Position numbers and translations under genes: made by a program. The notes beneath the pieces were generated by a model. The model saw only the letters and a program-made list of their open reading frames with translations. It was not told the DNA's origin and did not search any database. A DNA stretch of 55,110 bases from Chitinispirillia bacterium (GTDB taxonomy: Bacteria; Fibrobacterota; Chitinivibrionia; Chitinivibrionales; Chitinispirillaceae), in NCBI GenBank assembly GCA_009784115.1, contig WRCH01000004.1, forward strand, positions 1-55,110, in the 5' to 3' direction. This document shows, one piece after another, positions 16,682 through 24,069 of this stretch; within the stretch, counting starts at the first letter, position 1; every line of letters begins with the position of its first letter.

Positions 16682-19159
16682 CTAAATCAGCTTGCGCTCT
16701 ATTGCGATGCGTACGGCGCCGGCAATATTATTGACGTTTAACTTCTTGTAAACTTTATCAACCGCGGAGTTTACCCTTTGTACAGACACCTCAAGCTTGT
16801 TTGCAACTTCCATTCTAGAAAATCCATTATGTAAATGATACAGAATTTCACTCTCTTTGGGTGATAAAGCGGTAATTCCATCTGTATGTTTATTGCCGGC
16901 AATCAATAATGACTGCTGCTTGGCGTAAAAGGACGCTTTACAGCTGATGTTTTCCAGCCATTTAGACGGTATCTTGCAGGACGCATTTAAAGCCGAATTC
17001 GCAAGAGTCCTCATATCTCTGCCAAGTTCAATAAACGGCATTATAATATCGTTAGGGCAACCGTTTTCATAAGCGTTTTGCAGCGCGTCAAAAGCGGCCG
17101 GTTTATTGTTCATTTGATAATGTACGCACGCTTCAAGCGCGAGCATCTCCACCCGCCCGAACAGTATGGATTCACGCTGTTTCATTTGATCAATGTACAT
17201 CAATAAGGGCTGATAATTCTTTGTAAGGTAGCAATAACGCGCTTTTATTTGATTTCCAAAATTTTCAATAGAGCTTGCGGTGACGTATGGAGAAAACGCC
17301 TCCCTTAACCATTGAGGAAACATTTCCGGCCTGCGGAAGATATAGTGATACCAGCCGAAAGAGATGTCAAGCGTTGTAAAACGCTGCAAATATTTTTTCT
17401 GATTAAGCAGAATTTCCATGCCGCCTACCGCTTTTTCAAGCTTTTCACGGTTTCCCGCGAAAACGGCAATTCTCATCATATAAAACAGTGCCCTGTGCAA
17501 AGTGTCATAAGCCATTCCCTTTTCGGCGCTCTCTATCGCGCGGATAACGAAAGGCTCCGCGGCTCTTATATTGCCCTGATAAAAATGCAATTCGCCCTGA
17601 ACTAATTCGTCTGCTCCCGCCGTTATGCCGCCGGTACAGCGCGCCGAGCTTTTTTCAGCACACATCATAGCTTCCATAAATTTTTGCGGGGAGCCTTTTT
17701 TAGATGAATAAGCCATGCTGACCCAGGGGCCGTGCGGAAAGTCAATTGAAAAAAACAACTCCTTGAAGTCTTCCGGCATGTACTCATACATCTTGTTATA
17801 GTAAACGTTAAAATCGCAATTGTCGTCTAAGAAAAATACCGACTGCACCATACCCTTGCAAAGGTATATACCGCACAGCTCACTGTTTCGCAGCGCGTTG
17901 TCCTGCGGAAGCGCAAGGAATTTACGCTCATAGAGTTCGGCCAACTCAAGAAAGTCCTTAACTCTGCCGAGATGCACAATAACTATGAGGTGCATTGAGG
18001 CGAAAAACTTTACCCTGTCAACGGTTCCGGCAGGGGCGCGTTCAAATATCCCTATTGCGCACCGCGCGATATCAAACGGCATTACCATAGTGAGTTTAAG
18101 CAATATGGATACGATAGATTCGTATTCCCCTATTTTTTCATAATAAGTGAGCGCGTCAGCAATAAACCCGTTTTCGCGGCACCAGCCGGCAGCCAATTTA
18201 TATGTTTTATATTTTTCGCCGTCTGTGATTGTATCATGTTTCGTGCGGAGGAAATCAAGAAACAGGTGATGAATCAGATAAGCTCCGGTATAACAGTCAT
18301 AGCGGATATAAGCGTTCTGCCGCCTGAGTTCACTCAGCAGAGTTTCATTTTCCTCAGATATAAGTGAAACCAGCTCTATTGACATATGGTCAATCATGGA
18401 GAGGCACAGCAAAAAACGCTTAAGACTTTCCGAAAGTTTCCTCCATACCTCTTTTTCCATTAATTCAAATATATTGCGCTTCATTGAGTTACGGACATAA
18501 CCCGAATAACAGGGAGAATTACGCAGCGACCGCACTATAAGATTTATGGAAAAGGCCCAGCCGCTTGTATCCTGAATTATTTCATAAACAGACTGCCTGT
18601 CAATAGAGATCTTTTGTTCGGCTATATACCGGCTCAATTCATATTCCGTAAAGTTCAGCTCTTTTTCGGTAATGTCGGGAATATCTCCCCTTATTCTTAA
18701 GCTATTAATATCAATTTTCGGATAATCGCGGCAAATCATAATAACCGGTATGTTCAATAACAATTTATGCATCATCATGCGTTCTAACAATTCAAGTACG
18801 GCAGAGTCTTCAATGAGATGAATATCGTCTAAAACGGCTATATCCGGCCGGCTTTCCGCTTTTTTATGTATCATATCTATAATTTGATTCTGCCTGTCTT
18901 TAGTATCGGGAAATCCGAATGCAATTAGTTCTTCTGCAAGAGGTTTATTTGACTGTTTTATCGCATTTGTAAAGTTATCCCAAAAACACGGCCATTTATT
19001 GTCGCGTTCGCTTAACTGTATCCACAGGGCGGTGATATTTTGTTCTTGCAGAAAATCGGAAACGGCGCGTGTTTTACCGCTGCCCGCTCCGGCACATATA
19101 ACTGCTAGATGGCTTTTTACCGCTTGTGTCAAAATTGTACATATACGAGGTCTGATCAT
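16682..19159 (-). CDS. MalT-like LuxR-family transcriptional regulator (LAL type)
   Basis: A large ATP-dependent activator of about 825 residues, similar in architecture to MalT. The N-terminal STAND NTPase has Walker A AGAGSGKTRAV (about 23-33) and Walker B IAVLDDIHLIED (about 107-118). The long middle is helical TPR-like, and the C-terminal 60 residues are a LuxR HTH: LSPKESEILYHLHNGFSRME, then VANKLEVSVQRVNSAVDKVY. MalT activates maltodextrin genes on binding maltotriose. Glycogen and maltodextrin genes occur in this window, so it may regulate them, but its inducer cannot be read from sequence. I chose ATG at 19159 because GGAGCTCAG precedes it; the frame extends to GTG at 19189 without a site. 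A 36-bp palindrome lies just upstream. Confidence 0.87.
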   Translation of the reverse strand: MIRPRICTILTQAVKSHLAVICAGAGSGKTRAVSDFLQEQNITALWIQLSERDNKWPCFWDNFTNAIKQSNKPLAEELIAFGFPDTKDRQNQIIDMIHKKAESRPDIAVLDDIHLIEDSAVLELLERMMMHKLLLNIPVIMICRDYPKIDINSLRIRGDIPDITEKELNFTEYELSRYIAEQKISIDRQSVYEIIQDTSGWAFSINLIVRSLRNSPCYSGYVRNSMKRNIFELMEKEVWRKLSESLKRFLLCLSMIDHMSIELVSLISEENETLLSELRRQNAYIRYDCYTGAYLIHHLFLDFLRTKHDTITDGEKYKTYKLAAGWCRENGFIADALTYYEKIGEYESIVSILLKLTMVMPFDIARCAIGIFERAPAGTVDRVKFFASMHLIVIVHLGRVKDFLELAELYERKFLALPQDNALRNSELCGIYLCKGMVQSVFFLDDNCDFNVYYNKMYEYMPEDFKELFFSIDFPHGPWVSMAYSSKKGSPQKFMEAMMCAEKSSARCTGGITAGADELVQGELHFYQGNIRAAEPFVIRAIESAEKGMAYDTLHRALFYMMRIAVFAGNREKLEKAVGGMEILLNQKKYLQRFTTLDISFGWYHYIFRRPEMFPQWLREAFSPYVTASSIENFGNQIKARYCYLTKNYQPLLMYIDQMKQRESILFGRVEMLALEACVHYQMNNKPAAFDALQNAYENGCPNDIIMPFIELGRDMRTLANSALNASCKIPSKWLENISCKASFYAKQQSLLIAGNKHTDGITALSPKESEILYHLHNGFSRMEVANKLEVSVQRVNSAVDKVYKKLNVNNIAGAVRIAIERKLI

Positions 19160-19171
19160 CTGAGCTCCATT

Positions 19172-19207
19172 TATACTGCATAACGGCACGTGCCATGTAC
19201 CAGTATA
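19172..19207. promoter_or_regulatory. 36-bp palindrome in front of the LuxR regulator
   Basis: TATACTG at 19172 and CAGTATA at 19201-19207 are exact inverted arms, and the centre GGCACGTGCC is also palindromic. It lies 13-48 bp before the chosen ATG, a place where an operator would control the gene. The arm TATACTGCATAACGGCA also resembles the R3 terminus TATACTGAGTAACGGCA, so it could instead be two fused R3 ends. Confidence 0.6.
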
Positions 19208-19385
19208 GTTCTTTAATTTGGTTTAAATTATATATAGCATAATAGTACATGTCAAGCAGTTTTTTCTGCCCAAAAATACACATTATTTTGCGAGTTTTAA
19301 ATTCGTGTGCGTGAGTACATGGGTCTCTTTGTAGAGTGTAGGGGAGGTATCATGGGATCGGGACGCTTCAGGAGTCACCCCTTTC

Positions 19386-19687
19386 TTATTCTATTTGTTG
19401 AATAAATTTATCAATAACATACAATGGTACATTTGTCATCCACTCCTCTTTGCGGTAGTTTGATAAAGAGGTGCGAACAGCTGTTTTAGGTTGAAATTTT
19501 CATGAAAAATTTCTCTTGGGGCGTCCTTTTCCTCAAAATTGATATACAGCATTTGACGAAATTCTGTTCGCCCGAACTCCTTAAGAAGCCAGGTTTTTCC
19601 AACCTGTCTTGCTCCAAGAAATATGAGCGGCTTTTTAATTACGCTAAATTTCCACTCTATTAACGCTTTAATAGCTGTGCGATACAT
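19386..19687 (-). pseudogene. AAA ATPase (DUF4143-type) gene with internal deletion
   Basis: The first ~70 codons are a normal start of a chromosomal AAA ATPase with DUF4143: MYRTAIKALIEWKF, KPLIFLGARQVGKTWLLKEFG (Walker A) and MLYINFEEKD. Full proteins run to about 400 residues. Here the frame runs straight into a shifted frame that reads RTSLSNYRKEEWMTNVPLYV and then IDKFIQQIE before a stop at 19386-19388. I read that as the usual C-terminus of the same family. So roughly 300 central codons are missing, with the junction near 19483 and out of frame. The two parts cannot make one protein. No transposon is seen at the junction. Confidence 0.75.
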
Positions 19688-19729
19688 TTTTCTCTCATGC
19701 GTACGGCACAGAATGTTTATTGTGTATAT

Positions 19730-19882
19730 TCATACATTGCCTTTTTGTATTTTCTCTTTGCTGACACCCTGCTTATCCGCCAAAGACAAAAACTTGCGGG
19801 CAAGCCGGTAGATAAGCGAAATTGCAAAGAGGTTGACTAAGGTACGCATAAACCAAGGTTTTGTCCGCTTTCTTTTAAACAT
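19730..19882 (-). CDS. Small basic protein (50 aa), hypothetical
   Basis: A 50-codon frame starting MFKRKRTKPWFMRTLVNLFA, then hydrophobic ISLIYRLARKFL, then a charged tail ending QKGNV. A weak AAGG precedes ATG. The positive start and hydrophobic centre suggest a short membrane-associated peptide. It is divergent from the PPC-domain gene and lies behind the broken ATPase gene. I do not recognise it, and it may not be expressed. Confidence 0.35.
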   Translation of the reverse strand: MFKRKRTKPWFMRTLVNLFAISLIYRLARKFLSLADKQGVSKEKIQKGNV

Positions 19883-19937
19883 GTTAATTTACCTTTTTTA
19901 GCGAATGTTGATCACAATTAGAAAGGAGTGTTGAAAG

Positions 19938-20390
19938 ATGGAATATACTACAGGCACAGTCGGCAAGTGTATTTGTTTGAGGCTTCATGAAAATGATCCC
20001 GTCTATAAGAGTATAGAGTGCGTTTCTGAGACCGAAAAAATTGAAGCAGGTGTTGTATTCGTAATCGGCGCTGTTAAAAATGGAGCTGTCGTTGTCGGGC
20101 CTGTTGATCAGGATGAAAGACCGCTGCGGCCAATAGTCGAACGCTTTGATGGAGCGAGAGAGATCGCCGGGATCGGGACGCTTTTTAAGAATGAAGCCGG
20201 TGAGACGAAACTCCACATGCACGCATCTATCGGTCACGGTAAAGAGATTGTCGTAGGGTGTCCGCGCGTGAATCTTGATTGCTGGCTTATCAATGAGATT
20301 ATAATTCTTGAGCTTAAGGGACTGAATGCGGTAAGGGCAAAAGAGGCTTCGGGGCTTGAATTGTTGAAGTTAGCCGGGGTTAGTTTATAA
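19938..20390 (+). CDS. PPC/DUF296-domain protein
   Basis: A 150-residue protein made of a single PPC (plants and prokaryotes conserved, DUF296) domain: YTTGTVGKCICLRLHENDP, then EIAGIGTLFK and the metal-binding signature KLHMHASIGHGKEIVVGCPR, where the histidines of HMHASIGHG would bind zinc. In bacteria this domain usually forms trimers without an AT-hook; its job is poorly known. AAAGGAGTGTTGAAAG gives a strong start. It overlaps the downstream thiE gene by one base (TAATG), so the two are translationally coupled, which suggests a shared process involving thiamine or metals. That link is an inference from position only. Confidence 0.8.
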   Translation: MEYTTGTVGKCICLRLHENDPVYKSIECVSETEKIEAGVVFVIGAVKNGAVVVGPVDQDERPLRPIVERFDGAREIAGIGTLFKNEAGETKLHMHASIGHGKEIVVGCPRVNLDCWLINEIIILELKGLNAVRAKEASGLELLKLAGVSL

Positions 20391-21052
20391 TGACGACAAG
20401 GACAATAAGGATGAAAAGAGTATTCCTTTCACGATTTGGATTTTATTCCGTGTTGACAGATCCGATAAAAGGATATGAATATCTCACAGAACTGCTTGTT
20501 GATGAAGAGATACCTTTTGTTCAGCTTAGAATGAAAAATGTGTCTGAAAAACAGATTGTTGATACTGCTTTGCGGATGCGGAAGATCACCGAGGGCAGTA
20601 ATACATTGTTCATCGTAAATGATAATCCGCACATAGCTAAAGAGGTTATGGCTGACGGAGTGCATATTGGGCAGAGTGATATGCCGTATCAGCAAGTAAG
20701 AGAGATTGTTGGTGATGATATGATCATCGGTATATCAACACATAATCCTCAGCAGACAAAAAACGCGTGTGACGAGAAGCCTGATTATATTGGGGTAGGC
20801 CCTGTATGGGCTACGCCTACTAAACAGATTGCAGACCCTGCCATTGGACTTGATGGAATGAAAGAGATGTTATCCATATCAACAGTCCCCGCGGTTTGCA
20901 TAGGCGGAATAGACCTGTCGAATCTCGCGTCTGTTTTGGAATCGGGAGCGCAAAATTTCTGCATGGTCCGGCAGTTTACTCAGAGTGAAAATCCTAAATT
21001 GGTGCTTGGGGATATGAAGCGGATTTACGATGATATTTATGTTAAGTGCTGA
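20390..21052 (+). CDS. thiE: Thiamine-phosphate synthase
   Basis: ThiE joins HMP-pyrophosphate and thiazole phosphate to make thiamine phosphate. The 220 residues form a TIM barrel with YSVLTDP, the VQLRMKN strand, IVNDNPHIAKEVMADGVHIG (substrate site), IGISTHN, YIGVGPVWATPTK and VCIGGIDLSNLASVLESGAQ. All key blocks look intact. The frame opens at 20390, overlapping the PPC gene; an internal ATG at 20411 with AAGGACAATAAGG in front is an equally good start and removes seven residues. No other thi genes and no TPP riboswitch are visible nearby. The last codons, AAG TGC TGA, form one arm of a palindrome shared with pyrC. Confidence 0.88.
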   Translation: MTTRTIRMKRVFLSRFGFYSVLTDPIKGYEYLTELLVDEEIPFVQLRMKNVSEKQIVDTALRMRKITEGSNTLFIVNDNPHIAKEVMADGVHIGQSDMPYQQVREIVGDDMIIGISTHNPQQTKNACDEKPDYIGVGPVWATPTKQIADPAIGLDGMKEMLSISTVPAVCIGGIDLSNLASVLESGAQNFCMVRQFTQSENPKLVLGDMKRIYDDIYVKC

Positions 21053-21067
21053 TAATTATCAGCACTT
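21044..21067. terminator. Perfect palindrome shared by the converging ends of thiE and pyrC
   Basis: 24 bases of perfect dyad symmetry: AAGTGCTGAT, AATT, ATCAGCACTT. Both genes end with the codons AAG TGC TGA (Lys-Cys-stop), one on each strand, so the coding ends are the two arms of the hairpin. It could terminate or protect both transcripts. No T-run follows on either side, so it may stabilise RNA ends rather than terminate. Confidence 0.6.
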
Positions 21068-22399
21068 ACCGCGATACACAATCTTCCCGCCAAGAACCGT
21101 ATAAGCGGCAACCCCCGTAAGCTCCATACCTAAAAACGCGCTGTTTCTTGATTTTGAGAAAAATGCTTCTGCGTCAACTGTCCATTTTATTGACGGGTTG
21201 ACTATTGTGATATCGGCAACAGAACCAGCTTTGAGCGTTCCGCCGTTAAGACCCAAAATTTGATTTGGCGCTACGCTCATTCTCTCTACCATCTGCGCAG
21301 GTGTGATAACTCCTTTATGTACAAGATATGTGAGGACTGCTCCAAGGGATGTTTCAAGGCCGACTACTCCAAACATCGCGGCGTCAAACTCCACGTCTTT
21401 TTCTTCTGATACGTGCGGAGCGTGGTCGCTTGCGATTGTGTCGATTGTCCCATCCGCAAGACCCGCTATTATCGCGTCCCTGTCTACAGCGGTGCGCAAT
21501 GGAGGATTCATTTTTTTATTTGTATCATACATCCCTATATCTTCATCAGTCAACACAAAATAATGAGGACACGTCTCCGCCGTAACTTTCACCCCGCGCG
21601 ATTTCGCTTCACGGATAAGACGCACCGACCCGGCAGTTGACACGTGGGCAATGTGAACTCGCGCGCCTGTGTATTCAGCCAGCAAAAGATCACGTGATAC
21701 GGCGATATCCTCAGCAATAACAGGGATCCCTCTCACACCAAGCCTTGTAGACACAAGTCCCTCATTCATGTGCCCCTTGGCGCTGAGCGTCGGCTCCTCG
21801 CTGTGGCATATCACGGGGATATTAAATGACTTTGAGTAATTAAGCGCGTTGCGCATTACGTTTGATTTGGCGACCGGCTTTCCATCATCAGAAACCGCTT
21901 TCGCGCCTGTCTTCACCATCTCACCCATCGGAGCAAGCTCTTCTCCCTCAAGCGCTTTTGTTATCGCGCCAACAGGATATATCCGGCACGGACACCCCTC
22001 GCCGCGCTGTATGACATAGCGGATTTTTGCCTCTTCGTCAAGCACAGGATTTGTATTTGGCATACACGCCACCGCTGTAAATCCGCCCGCAGCCGCGGCT
22101 TGAGTTCCTGTGGCGATTGTCTCCTTATCCTCGCGGCCCGGCTCGCGCAAATGTACGTGCATGTCAACAAGACCCGGCACAACCCACATCCCGTTGGCGT
22201 CTATCTTTTCGGCGTCATTATATTGCGGCGGGATATCGGCGCAAACCGCTTTTATCACCCCATTTTCAACGATGACATTATATGTTCCGTCAACACCCGC
22301 TGACGGGTCGATCACTCGGCCGCCAACAATAACAAGCGGTTTCGCGGCAGCGTCGCTATTGACAGGATATTCTACACAACCATTTTTTCTGTTGACCAT
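21059..22399 (-). CDS. pyrC: Dihydroorotase
   Basis: The third step of pyrimidine synthesis: interconverts carbamoyl aspartate and dihydroorotate. At 446 residues it is the longer class I type. The zinc site starts with MWVVPGLVDMHVHLREPG (HxH motif). Later features are AAAGGFTAVACMPNTNPV, VICHSEEPTLS, VHIAHVSTAG and the catalytic IASDHAPH. It is the last gene of pyrR-pyrB-pyrC, starting 5 bp after pyrB, and its C-terminus (GGKIVYRGKC) overlaps the palindrome at 21044. The start ATG at 22399 is preceded by a weak purine stretch; the first codons could be trimmed. Confidence 0.95.
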   Translation of the reverse strand: MVNRKNGCVEYPVNSDAAAKPLVIVGGRVIDPSAGVDGTYNVIVENGVIKAVCADIPPQYNDAEKIDANGMWVVPGLVDMHVHLREPGREDKETIATGTQAAAAGGFTAVACMPNTNPVLDEEAKIRYVIQRGEGCPCRIYPVGAITKALEGEELAPMGEMVKTGAKAVSDDGKPVAKSNVMRNALNYSKSFNIPVICHSEEPTLSAKGHMNEGLVSTRLGVRGIPVIAEDIAVSRDLLLAEYTGARVHIAHVSTAGSVRLIREAKSRGVKVTAETCPHYFVLTDEDIGMYDTNKKMNPPLRTAVDRDAIIAGLADGTIDTIASDHAPHVSEEKDVEFDAAMFGVVGLETSLGAVLTYLVHKGVITPAQMVERMSVAPNQILGLNGGTLKAGSVADITIVNPSIKWTVDAEAFFSKSRNSAFLGMELTGVAAYTVLGGKIVYRGKC

Positions 22400-22404
22400 C
22401 TTAT

Positions 22405-23331
22405 TTATTCCCCTCCGCCCAAAAGATAAAGAACCGCCATTCTCACCGCGACACCGTTTGTCACTTGATCCAATATCACCGCGTTCTTTGAGTCCGCCAC
22501 ATTTGAGGCAAGTTCGACACCGCGGTTTATAGGCCCCGGGTGCATTATCACCACGTTTTCTTTAAGTTTTGAAAGCCGGTCAAGATCAACCCCGTATCTG
22601 TCGCGATATTCCCGATTAGAAGGAAAAACCGCGCTTGACTGACGCTCAAGCTGAATCCTTAAAAGCATGACAACATCCGCTCCGTCAAGCGCTTCGTCCA
22701 AGTTATCAGTCACGGGCACACCAAGGCTTGCGGTATGAGCGTGCTGGGGCAGAAGCGTGGGCGGACCGCACAGCACAACGTCCATCCCCATTGTCTTCAT
22801 CCCCCAAGCGTTCGAACGCGCTACGCGGCTATGAAAAATATCACCGATTATGGCGACCTTAAGCCCCTCAAGTTTTCCAAATTTCTGCCGGATAGTCATC
22901 ATATCCAAAAGCGCCTGAGTCGGATGCTCGTGGAATCCATCCCCTGCGTTTACAATCACCGCGTCTGTACATTTTGTCAAAAAGTACGGTACACCTGCCG
23001 CACTGTGCCGCACGACCACCATGTCAATTTTCATCGCCTCGATATTTTGAATTGTGTCTCTAAGGGTTTCGCCCTTGTTTACTGAGCTTGTGGATGCCGC
23101 GAAATTAAGAGGATTTGCTGACAGTCGTTTTTCGGCTAATTCAAAGGAGATACGGGTGCGGGTGCTGTTTTCGTAGAATAGATTGACAATTGTTTTACCT
23201 CTGAGAGTGGGAACAACTTTTATGTCCCGCTGGAGAACCCCGTAGAAATTATCCGCTGTGTCAAGAATCAGATTAATATCTTCACGGGATACGCCCTCTA
23301 ATCCAAGAAGGTGCTGTATCTGAAGCGCCAT
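22405..23331 (-). CDS. pyrB: Aspartate carbamoyltransferase catalytic subunit
   Basis: PyrB condenses carbamoyl phosphate with aspartate, the committed step of pyrimidine synthesis. 308 residues is the standard length. The carbamoyl phosphate loop is ENSTRTRISFELAEKRLSA, followed by FAASTSSVNKGETLRDTI (the mobile loop Ser and Lys), NAGDGFHEHPTQALLDMMTI and LLRIQLERQ. No regulatory pyrI gene is present; control is probably through PyrR. It follows pyrR by 5 bp and precedes pyrC by 5 bp. Confidence 0.96.
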   Translation of the reverse strand: MALQIQHLLGLEGVSREDINLILDTADNFYGVLQRDIKVVPTLRGKTIVNLFYENSTRTRISFELAEKRLSANPLNFAASTSSVNKGETLRDTIQNIEAMKIDMVVVRHSAAGVPYFLTKCTDAVIVNAGDGFHEHPTQALLDMMTIRQKFGKLEGLKVAIIGDIFHSRVARSNAWGMKTMGMDVVLCGPPTLLPQHAHTASLGVPVTDNLDEALDGADVVMLLRIQLERQSSAVFPSNREYRDRYGVDLDRLSKLKENVVIMHPGPINRGVELASNVADSKNAVILDQVTNGVAVRMAVLYLLGGGE

Positions 23332-23336
23332 ATTTT

Positions 23337-23885
23337 TTAATCACCCTCCTCAAGTTCTGTTAACCAAAGAGAATCTTCGCCGTCTTTTTCACTAACTTTT
23401 AAAGCGACTTCCTGTTTAGCAAGAGTCGTAATCTTTTTTCCAACATAATCCGCTCTTATCGGAAGCTCCCTGTGCCCCCTGTCAATAAGCACCGCAAGCT
23501 GTATAGTACGGGGCCGCCCCATATCCATAAGCGCGTCAAGCGCCGCGCGCACCGAACGTCCGGTAAAAAGCACATCGTCAACGAGGATAACGTCTTTTTT
23601 GCTGATATTGAATGGAATATCCGTAGTTCGCACAGCGGGCTGCGCGAAAGCGGTGCGGTAATCATCACGATAAAGAGTCACGTCAAGTATACCGCAGTCA
23701 AGCGTTACATTTTCTAATCCGCCGATTTTCTGCGCGAGCCGTTTAGCCAAAAACACACCCCGTGTCTGCATCCCGACTATGCAAATATTGTCAAAACCGG
23801 TATTATGCTCCAAAATCTGATGCGCCATGCGCGTTAAGGCGAGGTCGAGGGAGTGAGCGTCCATGATAAGCTGTAACTTTTTCAT
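23337..23885 (-). CDS. pyrR: Bifunctional pyr operon regulator / uracil phosphoribosyltransferase
   Basis: PyrR binds pyr mRNA in response to UMP and attenuates transcription; it can also make UMP from uracil. 182 residues, with the PRPP-binding motif VILVDDVLFTGRSVRAALDA and the preceding LDVTLYRDD. It heads the pyrR-pyrB-pyrC operon. I looked for the usual PyrR-binding loop and a terminator in the ~170 bp leader and found none, so regulation may work at another step. Repeat R3 (23975-24069) occupies part of that leader, which may have displaced the original regulatory site. Confidence 0.95.
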   Translation of the reverse strand: MKKLQLIMDAHSLDLALTRMAHQILEHNTGFDNICIVGMQTRGVFLAKRLAQKIGGLENVTLDCGILDVTLYRDDYRTAFAQPAVRTTDIPFNISKKDVILVDDVLFTGRSVRAALDALMDMGRPRTIQLAVLIDRGHRELPIRADYVGKKITTLAKQEVALKVSEKDGEDSLWLTELEEGD

Positions 23886-23974
23886 AATACATAATATAAA
23901 TTTAGCGGTGAACTCTTTCCCTGTTTTTTTGATTTTTCACCGTATTTCAGATTTTGATCGAAACTCGACCGATG

Positions 23975-24069
23975 TACGGTACAATTTTACACTATGCCGC
24001 TAAGCAACCTCACGGACCTGCATGCAGCTGCGTGCGGCGCAGTGTAAAGTTATGCCGTTACTCAGTATA
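23975..24069. repeat. R3 element between GH31 and pyrR
   Basis: In reverse complement it begins TATACTGAGTAACGGCATAA, passes through ACTGCGCCGCACGCAGCTGC and CCGTGAGGTTGCTTAGCGGC, and ends near AATTGTACCGTA, matching the 9601-9704 copy along its length. The terminus encodes the last residues of the GH31 enzyme and its TAA stop (TAT ACT GAG TAA). It also lies in the upstream region of pyrR. Confidence 0.75.

Noticed and set aside
19883-19937. TPP riboswitch ahead of the PPC-thiE pair
   Set aside because: The gap is too short and lacks the conserved CUGAGA motif.
23886-23974. PyrR-dependent attenuator ahead of pyrR
   Set aside because: No PyrR-binding loop sequence or terminator hairpin with a T-run was found, only the R3 element next to it.
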